Assembly: GCA_019634125.1 (NCBI GenBank)
Contig: JAHQVX010000085.1
Coordinates: 1-32,067 of the forward strand
From: Saprospiraceae bacterium
GTDB taxonomy: Bacteria > Bacteroidota > Bacteroidia > Chitinophagales > JAHQVX01
Length of the DNA stretch: 32,067 nucleotides
Direction: 5' to 3'
The position numbers and the translations under genes are program-made. The notes beneath the pieces are model-generated. The model worked only from the letters and a program-made list of their open reading frames with translations, was not told where the DNA came from and did not search any database. Shown piece after piece: positions 1-9,319 of the stretch; the first letter of the stretch is position 1, and every line of letters starts with the position of its first letter.

Positions 1-132
1 TCAATTCGAGTTGGTCACCGAGATATTATTCCTCCAAGCGATGAAGACGTAAACGATTTTTATTACATAGATATATGGCCAACTGATGAACCTCCAAGCA
101 CAGTTAAAGACAATGGTGTCTTAGAACAATAA
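1..132 (+). CDS. C-terminal fragment of an unidentified CDS that begins outside the window (SIRVGHRDIIPPSDEDVNDFYYIDIWPTDEPPSTVKDNGVLEQ*)
   Basis: Frame 1 is open from base 1 to TAA at 130-132 with protein-like composition; no recognisable family. Confidence 0.5.
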   Translation, partial: SIRVGHRDIIPPSDEDVNDFYYIDIWPTDEPPSTVKDNGVLEQ

Positions 133-160
133 CCAAACGCCAGATCCGAGAATTAAATTA

Positions 161-221
161 TTTTTTATGCACTGCAAGTGCTCGTCTCCTTCAACGCGCA
201 CTGAAAGTGCGCGTGATTAAG
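161..221 (+). repeat. REP-like unit R1 (61 bp), containing hairpins GCACT-GCA-AGTGC and ACGCGCACT-GAA-AGTGCGCGT
   Basis: Near-identical to 996-1056; the second hairpin has 9-bp perfect arms (194-202 / 206-214) with loop GAA. Confidence 0.85.
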
Positions 222-342
222 AGGAGCATATGAAGTTACTTTTAGTTATCCAATTATTGGTGACGGGATAGGTTATTCAGAGGAAATAAAAAGCATATGC
301 AACTTCTTAATTGATTATAAGTTTTTGGTGGGAAAAGAATAA
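217..342 (+). pseudogene. Possible gene remnant (…GAYEVTFSYPIIGDGIGYSEEIKSICNFLIDYKFLVGKE*) lying between two REP units
   Basis: Frame open from the end of REP R1 to TAA at 340-342, no sensible start, coding-like amino-acid composition. Confidence 0.3.
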
Positions 343-344
343 TT

Positions 345-404
345 TATTGCACGCACTTTCAGTGCGCTGCTTAATGAGTTATGCACTTGTAGTGCATTGA
401 ATTC
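345..404 (-). repeat. REP-like unit R2, inverted relative to R1 and R3
   Basis: Reverse complement reads tgaattcaATGCACTaCAAGTGCataactcattaagcaGCGCACTGAAAGTGCGtgcaataa, matching the R1/R3 core. Confidence 0.75.
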
Positions 405-426
405 ATCGAACAATTAGTACTATAAA

Positions 427-978
427 TTACAAAATCACCTCCACATCCAACAAGCCCTTTCCCCCTGCATAGTCTATTGCTGAAGAATACAAATAATGTT
501 CTGGCTCAGACACAAATCCAGCCTTGACAGGATTAGCATGGATGTAGGTAAGCTTTTGATCGATCCAGTTATTATCATGGTAAGCTAATTCAATAGGGTG
601 AAGGCCATCTTGCCAGACTTTGTACTTTTTACCTCGCTGAGTTCGTTGTGCTTCAAACGAAAATTTGTCTAACAACCAATCCCGTCGACTTTCCTTTACC
701 GATTTAACGGCATTTACTAGCTCTTTGGAAGTATGGGCTTTCAAATGTTGTAGTGTTTTATTCAACGGCTCGACTTCATTAGATAAAATAGCATGAAAAT
801 GATTGGTCATAATAACCCACGCATATACGTTCAATCCTTTTTTTTGTTGGGCATATCTAAAACTGTCGACTAAAATTTCTCGGTAAACTGTACGTGTAAA
901 TAAATCAATCCATCCCACTATAGTAGAAGTAACGAAATACATGTGTGCTTTGCTTCGAATTTTGTATTTTTCAGACAC
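427..978 (-). CDS. REP-associated tyrosine transposase (RAYT, IS200-like Y1 HUH family)
   Basis: MTNHFHAIL contains the HUH motif (HFH); YIHANPVKAGFV...YLYSSA matches the typical RAYT C-terminal motif; flanked by REP units. Confidence 0.9.
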   Translation of the reverse strand: MSEKYKIRSKAHMYFVTSTIVGWIDLFTRTVYREILVDSFRYAQQKKGLNVYAWVIMTNHFHAILSNEVEPLNKTLQHLKAHTSKELVNAVKSVKESRRDWLLDKFSFEAQRTQRGKKYKVWQDGLHPIELAYHDNNWIDQKLTYIHANPVKAGFVSEPEHYLYSSAIDYAGGKGLLDVEVIL

Positions 979-995
979 ATGCCAAATGTAATTAA

Positions 996-1056
996 TTTTT
1001 TATGCACTGCAAGTGCTTATCTCGTTCCACGCGCACTGAAAGTGCGCGCGATTAAG
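996..1056 (+). repeat. REP-like unit R3 (61 bp), direct copy of R1
   Basis: ttttttatgcactgcaagtgcttatctcgttccacgcgcactgaaagtgcgcgcgattaag aligned to R1 without gaps, few mismatches. Confidence 0.85.
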
Positions 1057-1057
1057 T

Positions 1058-1174
1058 GCAAAAGTTGCATCGATGCTAGTTCAAAATGCTGTTACAAAAA
1101 CATACGTAAATCCTGATACCAAACGGAGGTGGAAGGTTTCTATTTCATTAAACTACGGAAGAAAACTCAAATGA
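1058..1174 (+). pseudogene. 3' remnant of a disrupted gene (AKVASMLVQNAVTKTYVNPDTKRRWKVSISLNYGRKLK*), ATGA-overlapped with the downstream ORF
   Basis: Open frame from the REP edge to TGA at 1172-1174; the ATG of the downstream signal-peptide ORF is at 1171-1173. Confidence 0.4.
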
Positions 1175-1659
1175 AAAACTGGATATTAATAATAGCTCTA
1201 ATCAATTTCCCAAGTTTCTTTTATGGACAAGATAAACTTGGATTTGAAGACAATTACGCAATTGAGTTTAAGACTGAAGCTATCGTCTATAAAGGGGATT
1301 GTGATTGTTCTTTCCCTAAAAAGAGTAAGTGCATTATGCTCAAAATAGATATTGAAGAAGTGCTTTTCGCTGTTGATGATGATTCTTATTACACTACCGA
1401 GGAAATCATGGAAAATATTAAGTTCCTAATTATTGACGAAGAATACTTATTTGATGTAATCGGAAAAGACACATACACAGCATATGTAAATAATAGCTCC
1501 ATAGAGTACCTCCTCAAGTATAATCGCAAAGCTCCAAATGAAGTTGAGAATGATACTCGAATAGCCTTTGGTTACGCTGATTGCAAGCGCAATAGAAAAC
1601 AAAAAAAGCTGAAAAAAAAGCTTACAGACCTTATTGATCTCAATCGTCTTATTGATTAA
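1171..1659 (+). CDS. Hypothetical exported protein (start moved from 1129 to 1171: MKNWILIIALINFPSFFYGQ...)
   Basis: Signal-peptide-like N-terminus begins at the internal Met; the 1129-1170 extension overlaps another coding-like frame. Confidence 0.6.
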   Translation: MKNWILIIALINFPSFFYGQDKLGFEDNYAIEFKTEAIVYKGDCDCSFPKKSKCIMLKIDIEEVLFAVDDDSYYTTEEIMENIKFLIIDEEYLFDVIGKDTYTAYVNNSSIEYLLKYNRKAPNEVENDTRIAFGYADCKRNRKQKKLKKKLTDLIDLNRLID

Positions 1660-1692
1660 ATTGAACCTGAAGATTAATGATCCTGTGCGTTT

Positions 1693-2670
<978 letters not shown>

Positions 2671-2677
2671 TTAGTTT

Positions 2678-2719
2678 ACAGTTTTAAGTAGACAGTCTAC
2701 AGTTCTAAGTATACAGTTA
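2678..2719 (+). repeat. Heptad-periodic ACAGTNN array (two degenerate 21-nt units)
   Basis: ACAGTTT TAAGTAG ACAGTCT ACAGTTC TAAGTAT ACAGTTA; ACAGT at 2678, 2692, 2699, 2713 (spacing 14, 7, 14). Confidence 0.75.
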
Positions 2720-3082
2720 GAAATTTGACGAGGATTTTATTTTTCTAATGAGAGCCGCCAGCATTTTTTTAATCTCTTCAGCTAGTTGTAGGCACTCTTG
2801 AATGGCATCTTGGTTAGCGTATCCTAATTCCTTTGATAAGAACAATAAGTAATGGGACTCATGAGCTGAGCCGGAAGCAATATATAGGAATCGAACAAAT
2901 TCTTTATTCGTTTCTCTACCTGCTCCTTCAGAAATATTTGTTGGAATAGATGTAGCTGCACGTCTTAATTGAGCGATTAGATTAAATTTTTCCGAGTCAG
3001 GAAAAGACTTAGTTAGTTGATATACTTGTAAGGCAAAATCATGCGATTTCTCCCAAACTTTATATTTTCTGTAATCAACCAT
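2717..3082 (-). CDS. Four helix bundle protein (23S rRNA intervening-sequence protein / S23 family)
   Basis: KVWEKSHDFALQVYQLTKSFP..EKFNL..QLRRAATSIPTNISEGAGR....EFVRFLYIA.GSA.E is characteristic of the family. Confidence 0.93.
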   Translation of the reverse strand: MVDYRKYKVWEKSHDFALQVYQLTKSFPDSEKFNLIAQLRRAATSIPTNISEGAGRETNKEFVRFLYIASGSAHESHYLLFLSKELGYANQDAIQECLQLAEEIKKMLAALIRKIKSSSNF

Positions 3083-3117
3083 ACTGTATACTTACAACTG
3101 TGTACTGTTAACTCTTG
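3083..3117 (+). repeat. Heptad-periodic ACTGTNN array, inverted relative to 2678-2719
   Basis: ACTGTAT ACTTACA ACTGTGT ACTGTTA ACTCTTG; ACTGTATACTT (3083-3093) is the exact reverse complement of AAGTATACAGT (2707-2717). Confidence 0.75.
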
Positions 3118-4031
3118 AATTCTTTCTCAACTATCCATTCTTTCGGAGCAACTAATACGTTCATTAGCTTCTCTTCTTCGGGCCCGAAGGCTTTCAAATT
3201 GTAATCCCATCTTACTTGAGGGGGCAGGCTCATTAAAATACTTTCAATACGTCCATTGGTTTTTAGACCGAATAAGGTGCCTCTATCGTGAATGAGGTTA
3301 AATTCAACATATCGTCCTCGTCGAATTTCTTGCCAATACCGGTTTTGAGCGTTGAAGGGTAAATCTTTTCGCTTTTCTAAGATGGGCAAATAAGCTGGCA
3401 GAAAGGAATCTCCGACTTCGGTTACGAAATCGTACCATTGATCGTGTGAAAGGCCGTCATTTCCATCTTTAAGGTAATCGAAAAAGAGTCCGCCAATTCC
3501 TCGAGCTTCGTTTCTATGGCTATTATGGAAGTAGTCGTCGCACCACTTTTTGTAGTTGGTATAGAAGTCTGAATGGTGTTTGTCGCACGCATTTTTACAG
3601 ACTTGGTGCCAATGTTGGGCGTCTTCTTCGAAGAGGTAGTACGGGGTTAAGTCTAATCCGCCACCAAACCAAGCGTCGATTTTTTTGCCTTCGGCATTAT
3701 ACATCTCAAAGTAGCGCCAATTGGCATGACTGGTTGGGGCGAAAGGGTTTTTGGGATGGAGGACGAGTGAAATGCCACATGCAAAGAAGTTGGCTTCTTC
3801 TACGCCAAATTTTTGCTTCATGAGCTCGGGCAGTTGGCCGTGAACGATGGAGGTATTTACGCCGCCTTTCTCTAATACATTCCCGTTAGTAATGACGCGT
3901 GTTTTACCTCCGCCTCCACCTGGTCGTTCCCAGGCGTCTTCTACAAATTTGGCTTTGCCGTCGATGCGTTCCAGTTCCGCACAAATCGTATTTTGCAGCT
4001 CATGGATGTATGAGACAAAGCGCTCTTTCAT
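3108..4031 (-). CDS. hemF: Oxygen-dependent coproporphyrinogen III oxidase
   Basis: FARPGGGGGKTRV-like WERPGGGGGKTRVI, HPKNPFAPTSHANWRYFE, WFGGGLDLTPYYL, RYVEFNLIHDRGT.FGL motifs. Confidence 0.97.
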   Translation of the reverse strand: MKERFVSYIHELQNTICAELERIDGKAKFVEDAWERPGGGGGKTRVITNGNVLEKGGVNTSIVHGQLPELMKQKFGVEEANFFACGISLVLHPKNPFAPTSHANWRYFEMYNAEGKKIDAWFGGGLDLTPYYLFEEDAQHWHQVCKNACDKHHSDFYTNYKKWCDDYFHNSHRNEARGIGGLFFDYLKDGNDGLSHDQWYDFVTEVGDSFLPAYLPILEKRKDLPFNAQNRYWQEIRRGRYVEFNLIHDRGTLFGLKTNGRIESILMSLPPQVRWDYNLKAFGPEEEKLMNVLVAPKEWIVEKEFKS

Positions 4032-4033
4032 AA

Positions 4034-5068
4034 TTAGGCTTTATAGTTTTTTACGGCATCTACAAAGGCTTTCGCGTGCGGTACAGGTATATTCGGGATG
4101 ATTCCGTGGCCGAGATTGGCAATAAATCGGTCTTTACCGAAGCCATCGATCATTTCTTTGGTCAGTCGTTCAATTTCTGGGATAGGCGAAAGGAGGCGGA
4201 TCGGATCAAAATTCCCCTGAAGGGTAATTTTGTCCCCGGCTAATTCCCGCGCTGTTTTTGGCGCAATTGTCCAATCTACACCAATAGCCTGCGCACCCGA
4301 GTTCGTATACGAATCGTAGGCAAACCAACACCCTTTGCCAAAAACAATAACCGGAGCGCCTTCCACCTCATCAATAATCTGCTGAATATAATTCATGGAA
4401 TAGGCTTGGTAATCTACTGGACCAAGTAGTCCACCCCAGCTATCAAAAATTTGCACTGCAGCCACACCTGCTTTAATTTGCTCGTTTAGGTAGCCAATAG
4501 TGACATTGGTAATGGCTTGCAGGAGTTGGTGCGCCGCTTTAGGGTGTTCAAAGCAAAAGCCTTTGGCTTTTGCGAAGTTCTTCGAGCCCTGGCCTTCCAC
4601 CATATAACATAAGATCGTCCATGGACTGCCGGCGAAGCCAAGCAGCGGCACGCGGTTGTCCAAGGCCTTCACCGTAGCTTTAATAGCATCGTATACATAC
4701 TGCATATCGGCTACTGCGCCAGATTCTGTTAGGCGAGCTAAGTCGGCCGGCGATTGAATATGATCGGGAATCCACGGCCCTTTTCCTGGCACCATTTGCA
4801 CATCTAAGCCCAGTGCCTTAGGCACTGTGAGGATGTCGGAGAAAAGGATAGCTGCATCTACACCCACAATATCGATGGGTTGAATGGTGATTTCCGCGGC
4901 GAGATCGGGCGTTTGGATCCGTGTGAAGAAATCGTATTTCTTACGCAGTACCATGTACTCTGGAAGGTAGCGGCCTGCTTGGCGCATCATCCATACCGGC
5001 GGTCGTTCTACGGTTTCTCCGTTCAGTGCTCGGAGGATTAAGTCGTTTTTATAAGTAGTTTGGGCCAT
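4034..5068 (-). CDS. hemE: Uroporphyrinogen decarboxylase
   Basis: [16 protein letters not shown]..., [31 protein letters not shown] motifs. Confidence 0.97.
   Translation of the reverse strand: MAQTTYKNDLILRALNGETVERPPVWMMRQAGRYLPEYMVLRKKYDFFTRIQTPDLAAEITIQPIDIVGVDAAILFSDILTVPKALGLDVQMVPGKGPWIPDHIQSPADLARLTESGAVADMQYVYDAIKATVKALDNRVPLLGFAGSPWTILCYMVEGQGSKNFAKAKGFCFEHPKAAHQLLQAITNVTIGYLNEQIKAGVAAVQIFDSWGGLLGPVDYQAYSMNYIQQIIDEVEGAPVIVFGKGCWFAYDSYTNSGAQAIGVDWTIAPKTARELAGDKITLQGNFDPIRLLSPIPEIERLTKEMIDGFGKDRFIANLGHGIIPNIPVPHAKAFVDAVKNYKA
4811..4827. repeat. Perfect short-loop palindrome CAGTGCC-TTA-GGCACTG inside hemE
   Basis: 7-bp arms, 3-nt loop; weak on its own, listed because it shares the GCC/GGC core with the longer palindromes. 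Confidence 0.5.
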
Positions 5069-5070
5069 TA

Positions 5071-5751
5071 CTAGGCTTTATAGTAGTAATAAATAGTTTT
5101 TAATAAGTCGTCGATACTTGGCTCTGCCGCTACGATTGGCTTAACATCTAGTAGCCGCTCCGCGGCTGCTTTGGTCGTGTTGCCAATCACGAATACTTCT
5201 TGATCGGTTATTCGATTGAGCTGGGCAAATCCTTGCACGGCACTTGGGCTGGCAAATGCAATGCCTTCGAAGGCATTCATATTTACCACCTTATGTAATA
5301 TTTTGGTTTGGTAGACTTGGTGCTCGGCGACTTTTATGCCACCAGCAGTTAGGATGTCGGTAAATGTGTCTTGGGTTAAATTGCCTTTGAAAAAGGCAAT
5401 GCGTTCCATATCGGTGGTTAAGATATGTTCGGCCAAGCTTTTGGCGTCGGTTCCAGCATACTGAAATTGAAGGTTGAGTTGCTGAATAATTTCTGTAGAG
5501 CGTGGGCTAATGGCAAAGACTTTTTCGGGAATGAGTCGCTTGTCGATATCGTCGAAGTGGGTGCTGATGTAATTGGCTGCGTTCGCGCTTGTAAATGCCC
5601 AAGCGTCGCATTCGTGGAGCTCTACGAGGTCGTATTCGTAGGTGATTTTGATGAAGGGCTCCACGGCGATGTCTAAGCCCATAGCACCAGGCGAAGCCTG
5701 GTGCTTTTTACTCAACGGTCGAGTGAATAATATTTTAGCCTTCTGCTCCAC
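5071..5751 (-). CDS. hemD: Uroporphyrinogen-III synthase (GTG start at 5751 preferred over the ORF-track start at 5817)
   Basis: [12 protein letters not shown]-terminus and HemD-like organisation between hemC and hemE; the upstream 66 nt of the ORF lie in hemC's 3' end. Confidence 0.85.
   Translation of the reverse strand: MEQKAKILFTRPLSKKHQASPGAMGLDIAVEPFIKITYEYDLVELHECDAWAFTSANAANYISTHFDDIDKRLIPEKVFAISPRSTEIIQQLNLQFQYAGTDAKSLAEHILTTDMERIAFFKGNLTQDTFTDILTAGGIKVAEHQVYQTKILHKVVNMNAFEGIAFASPSAVQGFAQLNRITDQEVFVIGNTTKAAAERLLDVKPIVAAEPSIDDLLKTIYYYYKA
5683..5705. repeat. Perfect hairpin AGCACCAGGC-GAA-GCCTGGTGCT inside hemD
   Basis: 10-bp arms, 3-nt loop. Confidence 0.85.
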
Positions 5752-6661
5752 GATCGATCTTTTCAATAATTGCTTTCGCCCCTTTTGCCACAGCCATTTC
5801 ATAGGCGCGTTCACCAATATCTCCAGCTTCCGAAACTACTTCCGAAAGGGTGAAGCTCACTTCTTCTTTCCCGTCTGGACTGTGAACAGCTACCTCAAAG
5901 TGCATAATATCATCTTCAATTCTGCCGTAAGCACCAATTGGCGATATACATCCACCTTCCATAAGCCTCAAGAAAATGCGTTCTTGCTCTGCTGCTAAAG
6001 CAGAAAGCGAATGGTTGATGCTCAATAAGAGTTCTTTTATTGCGGCATCTGATTTCCGGGCTGCCACGGCCACAACACCTTGAGCAGGCGAAGGCACAAA
6101 GAAACTTGGATAAGCGATGTGTTCGGGCTCAATGCCTAATCGCTTTAATCCAGCGGAGGCAAATACAGCGCCATCCCAATCGCTTTTCTTCAGCTTGTCT
6201 AGCCGAGTAGGCACATTCCCGCGTAATCCAACAACATGTAAATCAGGGAAGTGGTTGAGTAATTGGGCTTTCCGACGAACACTGCCTGTAGCCACCGTGC
6301 CTTTATATTGTTTATTGGTGAGGAAGTCTACCTTGTGTAAGCCCACTAGGGCATCCCTTGGATCTTCACGTTCTAGGTAAGCGACCAATTCCAACTCCTC
6401 ATGAAGTTGAGAGGGCAAGTCTTTACACGAATGAACTGCAACATCTATCTCGTCGTTCAACAACGCATCGTCTAATGCTTTGGTAAATAATCCAGTGATA
6501 CCAATGCTATGCAAGGGCTGACTTTGATTGAGATCGCCATGGCTTTTAATGAAAACGATTTCGCTTCGAACTTTTTGCTTCGCGAGTTGACGCTGAACTT
6601 CTTCGGCTTGCCAAGTAGCTAGGGCACTGTCTCTACTACCAATTCGTAATTTTTCTGCCAT
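5735..6661 (-). CDS. hemC: Porphobilinogen deaminase (hydroxymethylbilane synthase)
   Basis: LRIGSRDSALA..QA, VHSCKDLP, ATGSVRRKAQLL, GLRGNVPTRL.KL, GGCISPIGAYG motifs. Confidence 0.97.
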   Translation of the reverse strand: MAEKLRIGSRDSALATWQAEEVQRQLAKQKVRSEIVFIKSHGDLNQSQPLHSIGITGLFTKALDDALLNDEIDVAVHSCKDLPSQLHEELELVAYLEREDPRDALVGLHKVDFLTNKQYKGTVATGSVRRKAQLLNHFPDLHVVGLRGNVPTRLDKLKKSDWDGAVFASAGLKRLGIEPEHIAYPSFFVPSPAQGVVAVAARKSDAAIKELLLSINHSLSALAAEQERIFLRLMEGGCISPIGAYGRIEDDIMHFEVAVHSPDGKEEVSFTLSEVVSEAGDIGERAYEMAVAKGAKAIIEKIDRGAEG

Positions 6662-6665
6662 AGAA

Positions 6666-7904
6666 TTAGTTGTTGTCTAATTCGAAAATCTCTTGCATTG
6701 CAGTAATTGCAGTTCCGTTGTTCTTTTTGGCGTGTTTGATGAACTGTGTAGTGATTTTTTGAATCAGTTTTTCAGAAACTTCTTCAATCTCTTCTTTCGC
6801 CAAATCTGGATTCTTCTTCTGTAAGCGTTGAATTTCAATGGCTTTGAAGCTGTGTAGCTTTTCTTTTAATGCGTTGATGGTTGGCGACATATCTCTTTCT
6901 GCAATCCAGTTGTAGAAGGTGGCTAATTCTTCGTCGATAATCGCTTGAGCGGCTGGAATACTTGCTTTTCGCGCTTTGAAGGTAGCCGACTGTTGGTCTT
7001 TCAATACATCGAGGTTGACCAAGCGCAATCCGTTGTACGCTTCTAAATCTCGGGCAATGCTTCGAGGCATAGAAAGGTCTACAAAAACTTTTGTGCTCAA
7101 CGCCATATCGCCCAAAAATGCTTGGGTGAAAATCGGTTGATCTACAGCAGCTGTTGAAATCAGGAAATCGCAGTCTTGAATGAGCGTTTTTAAATCGGCT
7201 TCGTCTGCAAATTCAACAGCATATTTTTCGGCCAATTGTTGGGCTCTCGAAGCGGTTCGGTTCGCCACAAATACCATATTGCCATCCATGAGTTTAGACA
7301 GCTTCCGAACAACGGCACTGCCCATTTTCCCTGCGCCATAGACTACGGCTTTTTTCCCTTCAAGGCCACCGAATTCATTGTCTACGTATTGAATCCCGGC
7401 GTAGGCCATAGAGGCTACCCCAGAACTGAGTTTCGTTTCATTTTTAACGCGTTTACTCACTTTCAATAAGGTGTCAATCAACCGCGTGATTTTTCCATTG
7501 GATAAACCATCATCCACGGCTTTTTGATAAGCCGATTTCAACTGACCAATAATTTGGAAGTCGCCCAAGATTTGGGAGTCTAAACCGTTTCCAACCTTGA
7601 ATAGATAGTCGACCGCTTCAGTACCCGCGTAAGAAAAGGCATACTTGTCGAACATGGTTGTTGTGGCTTGGCTATTGGCTTTCCAAGTATTAACTACTTC
7701 TACAGGCTGGGAAGTGATACAGTAAATTTCTGTTCGGTTGCAAGTGCTCAATACAAAACCGCCTTTCACGAAAGGCTTCATCGCTTTATGAAGTTGCGTT
7801 GTAGACGTTTCGTTGAGGGTGAACGCCTCACGTACTTCTACAGGAGCCTTGTGGTGACTTATTCCAAATACAAAAAAGTGGTTGATGTTCTGATTGGTTG
7901 CCAT
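6666..7904 (-). CDS. hemA: Glutamyl-tRNA reductase
   Basis: GISHHKAPVEVRE, VLSTCNRTEIYC, GLDSQILGDFQIIGQLK, VYGAGKMG motifs. Confidence 0.97.
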   Translation of the reverse strand: MATNQNINHFFVFGISHHKAPVEVREAFTLNETSTTQLHKAMKPFVKGGFVLSTCNRTEIYCITSQPVEVVNTWKANSQATTTMFDKYAFSYAGTEAVDYLFKVGNGLDSQILGDFQIIGQLKSAYQKAVDDGLSNGKITRLIDTLLKVSKRVKNETKLSSGVASMAYAGIQYVDNEFGGLEGKKAVVYGAGKMGSAVVRKLSKLMDGNMVFVANRTASRAQQLAEKYAVEFADEADLKTLIQDCDFLISTAAVDQPIFTQAFLGDMALSTKVFVDLSMPRSIARDLEAYNGLRLVNLDVLKDQQSATFKARKASIPAAQAIIDEELATFYNWIAERDMSPTINALKEKLHSFKAIEIQRLQKKNPDLAKEEIEEVSEKLIQKITTQFIKHAKKNNGTAITAMQEIFELDNN

Positions 7905-8063
7905 AAAATCGAGGCCAAAAATAGTTGAGGGCGTAGCGACTAGAAAACGCTATGTTAGATTCTTTCTAAATAAGGCTGTTGAGCTGGGCTTCATGAGCCA
8001 ATCGTGCAGAAAATGAGGGGGTTGCGTGCCCTATTCCACTTCGGAATGACATTTTTATGACAA

Positions 8064-9299
8064 TTACCAAAACCAGGTTCTGTAAGGGTAACGAACTTGG
8101 TACAAGTCTTTGACTCGTGAGATGACAGAATTTCGGAAGACATCGAAGTTTTCTTTATGGATGGCCGAGATGAAAATGCTGTCGCAATCCCCCGTTGGGT
8201 GATTGGCTTTAGACCGTTCAGTCCATTGTTGTTCAAATTCCTTGAGCAATCCCACTTTTACATCATCTGGAACAAGTTCGTCGAAATAATACGATCTGTA
8301 CGCATCCATTTTATTGAAGACCATGAGTGTAGGTTTATCGAAAACGCCTAAGTCTCTCAGGGTTTCGTTCACCACATGGATTTGATCCTCGAAATTGGGA
8401 TGACTGGCATCTACAACATGAATAAGTAAATCGCTTTCGATGCTTTCCGCTAATGTACTCTTGAAACTTTCGATTAAGTGAGTAGGGAGTTTTCGGATGA
8501 ATCCAACGGTATCGCTGAGTAGGAAGGGTACGCGGTCGATCACCATCTTCCGAACGGTGGTGTCGAGCGTAGCGAAGAGCTTGTTCTCTGCCAGGACTTC
8601 CGACTTGGAAAGGGCGTTCATAATCGTGCTTTTCCCCACGTTTGTATAGCCCACTAAGGCAGCACGAATCATTTCCCCACGATTTTTTCGGCGTTGAAAA
8701 TTCTGTTGATCGATTTTCGCCAGTTCGGCTTTGAGTCTGGAGATTTTCTTTTGAGCAATTCGCCGATCCGTTTCAATTTCTTTCTCCCCCGCACCGCGCA
8801 TTCCGATACCTCCTTTTACCCGGTCTAAGTGCGTCCACATTCCACGTAGGCGAGGCAAGAGGTACTGCGTTTGGGCAAGTTCTACCTGTGTTTTCGCTTG
8901 ATTGGTTTGAGCGCGTGTAGCGAATATGTCGAGGATGAGCATGGAGCGATCCAGGACTTTTACGCGAAATTCTTCCTCGAGATTTCGTTGTTGGGAAGGG
9001 GAGATTTCGTCGTCAAAAATGACCATGTCAATTTCTTTGACTTCGACATAATCTCTGATTTCTTCCATTTTCCCTTTTCCGACGAAGTAGCGGGTGTCGG
9101 GGTGTTTCAGCTTTTGTGTGAAACGCTTATGGGTTTCGGCACCTGCGGTTTCGGCGAGAAATTCGAGTTCATCGAGGTATTCTTCAATTTGCTCTTCGGA
9201 TTGTTGACCATGGATGAGCCCTACGAGCACTACTTTTTCTTTTTCAGAAGACGTGGTGTCGATTTCAAATTGGTGACTATCGTATCGGAGAATGGCCAT
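8064..9299 (-). CDS. hflX: GTPase HflX (start set at MAILRYDSHQF, 9299)
   Basis: YFVGKGKMEEI, FDDE.SPSQQRNLE, VLDRSMLILDIFATRAQTNQAKTQVELAQ..YLLPRL, GYTNVGKSTIMN, LSDTVGFIRKLPTHLIESFKSTL motifs. Confidence 0.96.
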   Translation of the reverse strand: MAILRYDSHQFEIDTTSSEKEKVVLVGLIHGQQSEEQIEEYLDELEFLAETAGAETHKRFTQKLKHPDTRYFVGKGKMEEIRDYVEVKEIDMVIFDDEISPSQQRNLEEEFRVKVLDRSMLILDIFATRAQTNQAKTQVELAQTQYLLPRLRGMWTHLDRVKGGIGMRGAGEKEIETDRRIAQKKISRLKAELAKIDQQNFQRRKNRGEMIRAALVGYTNVGKSTIMNALSKSEVLAENKLFATLDTTVRKMVIDRVPFLLSDTVGFIRKLPTHLIESFKSTLAESIESDLLIHVVDASHPNFEDQIHVVNETLRDLGVFDKPTLMVFNKMDAYRSYYFDELVPDDVKVGLLKEFEQQWTERSKANHPTGDCDSIFISAIHKENFDVFRNSVISRVKDLYQVRYPYRTWFW

Positions 9300-9319
9300 A
9301 GTGCAAAGGTGGTGAAAAT

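Noticed and set aside
161-1056. Repeats as a CRISPR array
   Set aside because: Only three units, mixed orientation, irregular spacing, associated with a RAYT; REP/BIME is the better explanation.
3847-4101. 84-aa plus-strand ORF (and similar ones at 5425-5676, 5642-5998, 6117-6380, 7236-7469)
   Set aside because: Antisense to well-identified hem genes.
7991-8236. 81-aa minus-strand ORF
   Set aside because: Out-of-frame overlap with the hflX 3' end and the intergenic gap; no support.
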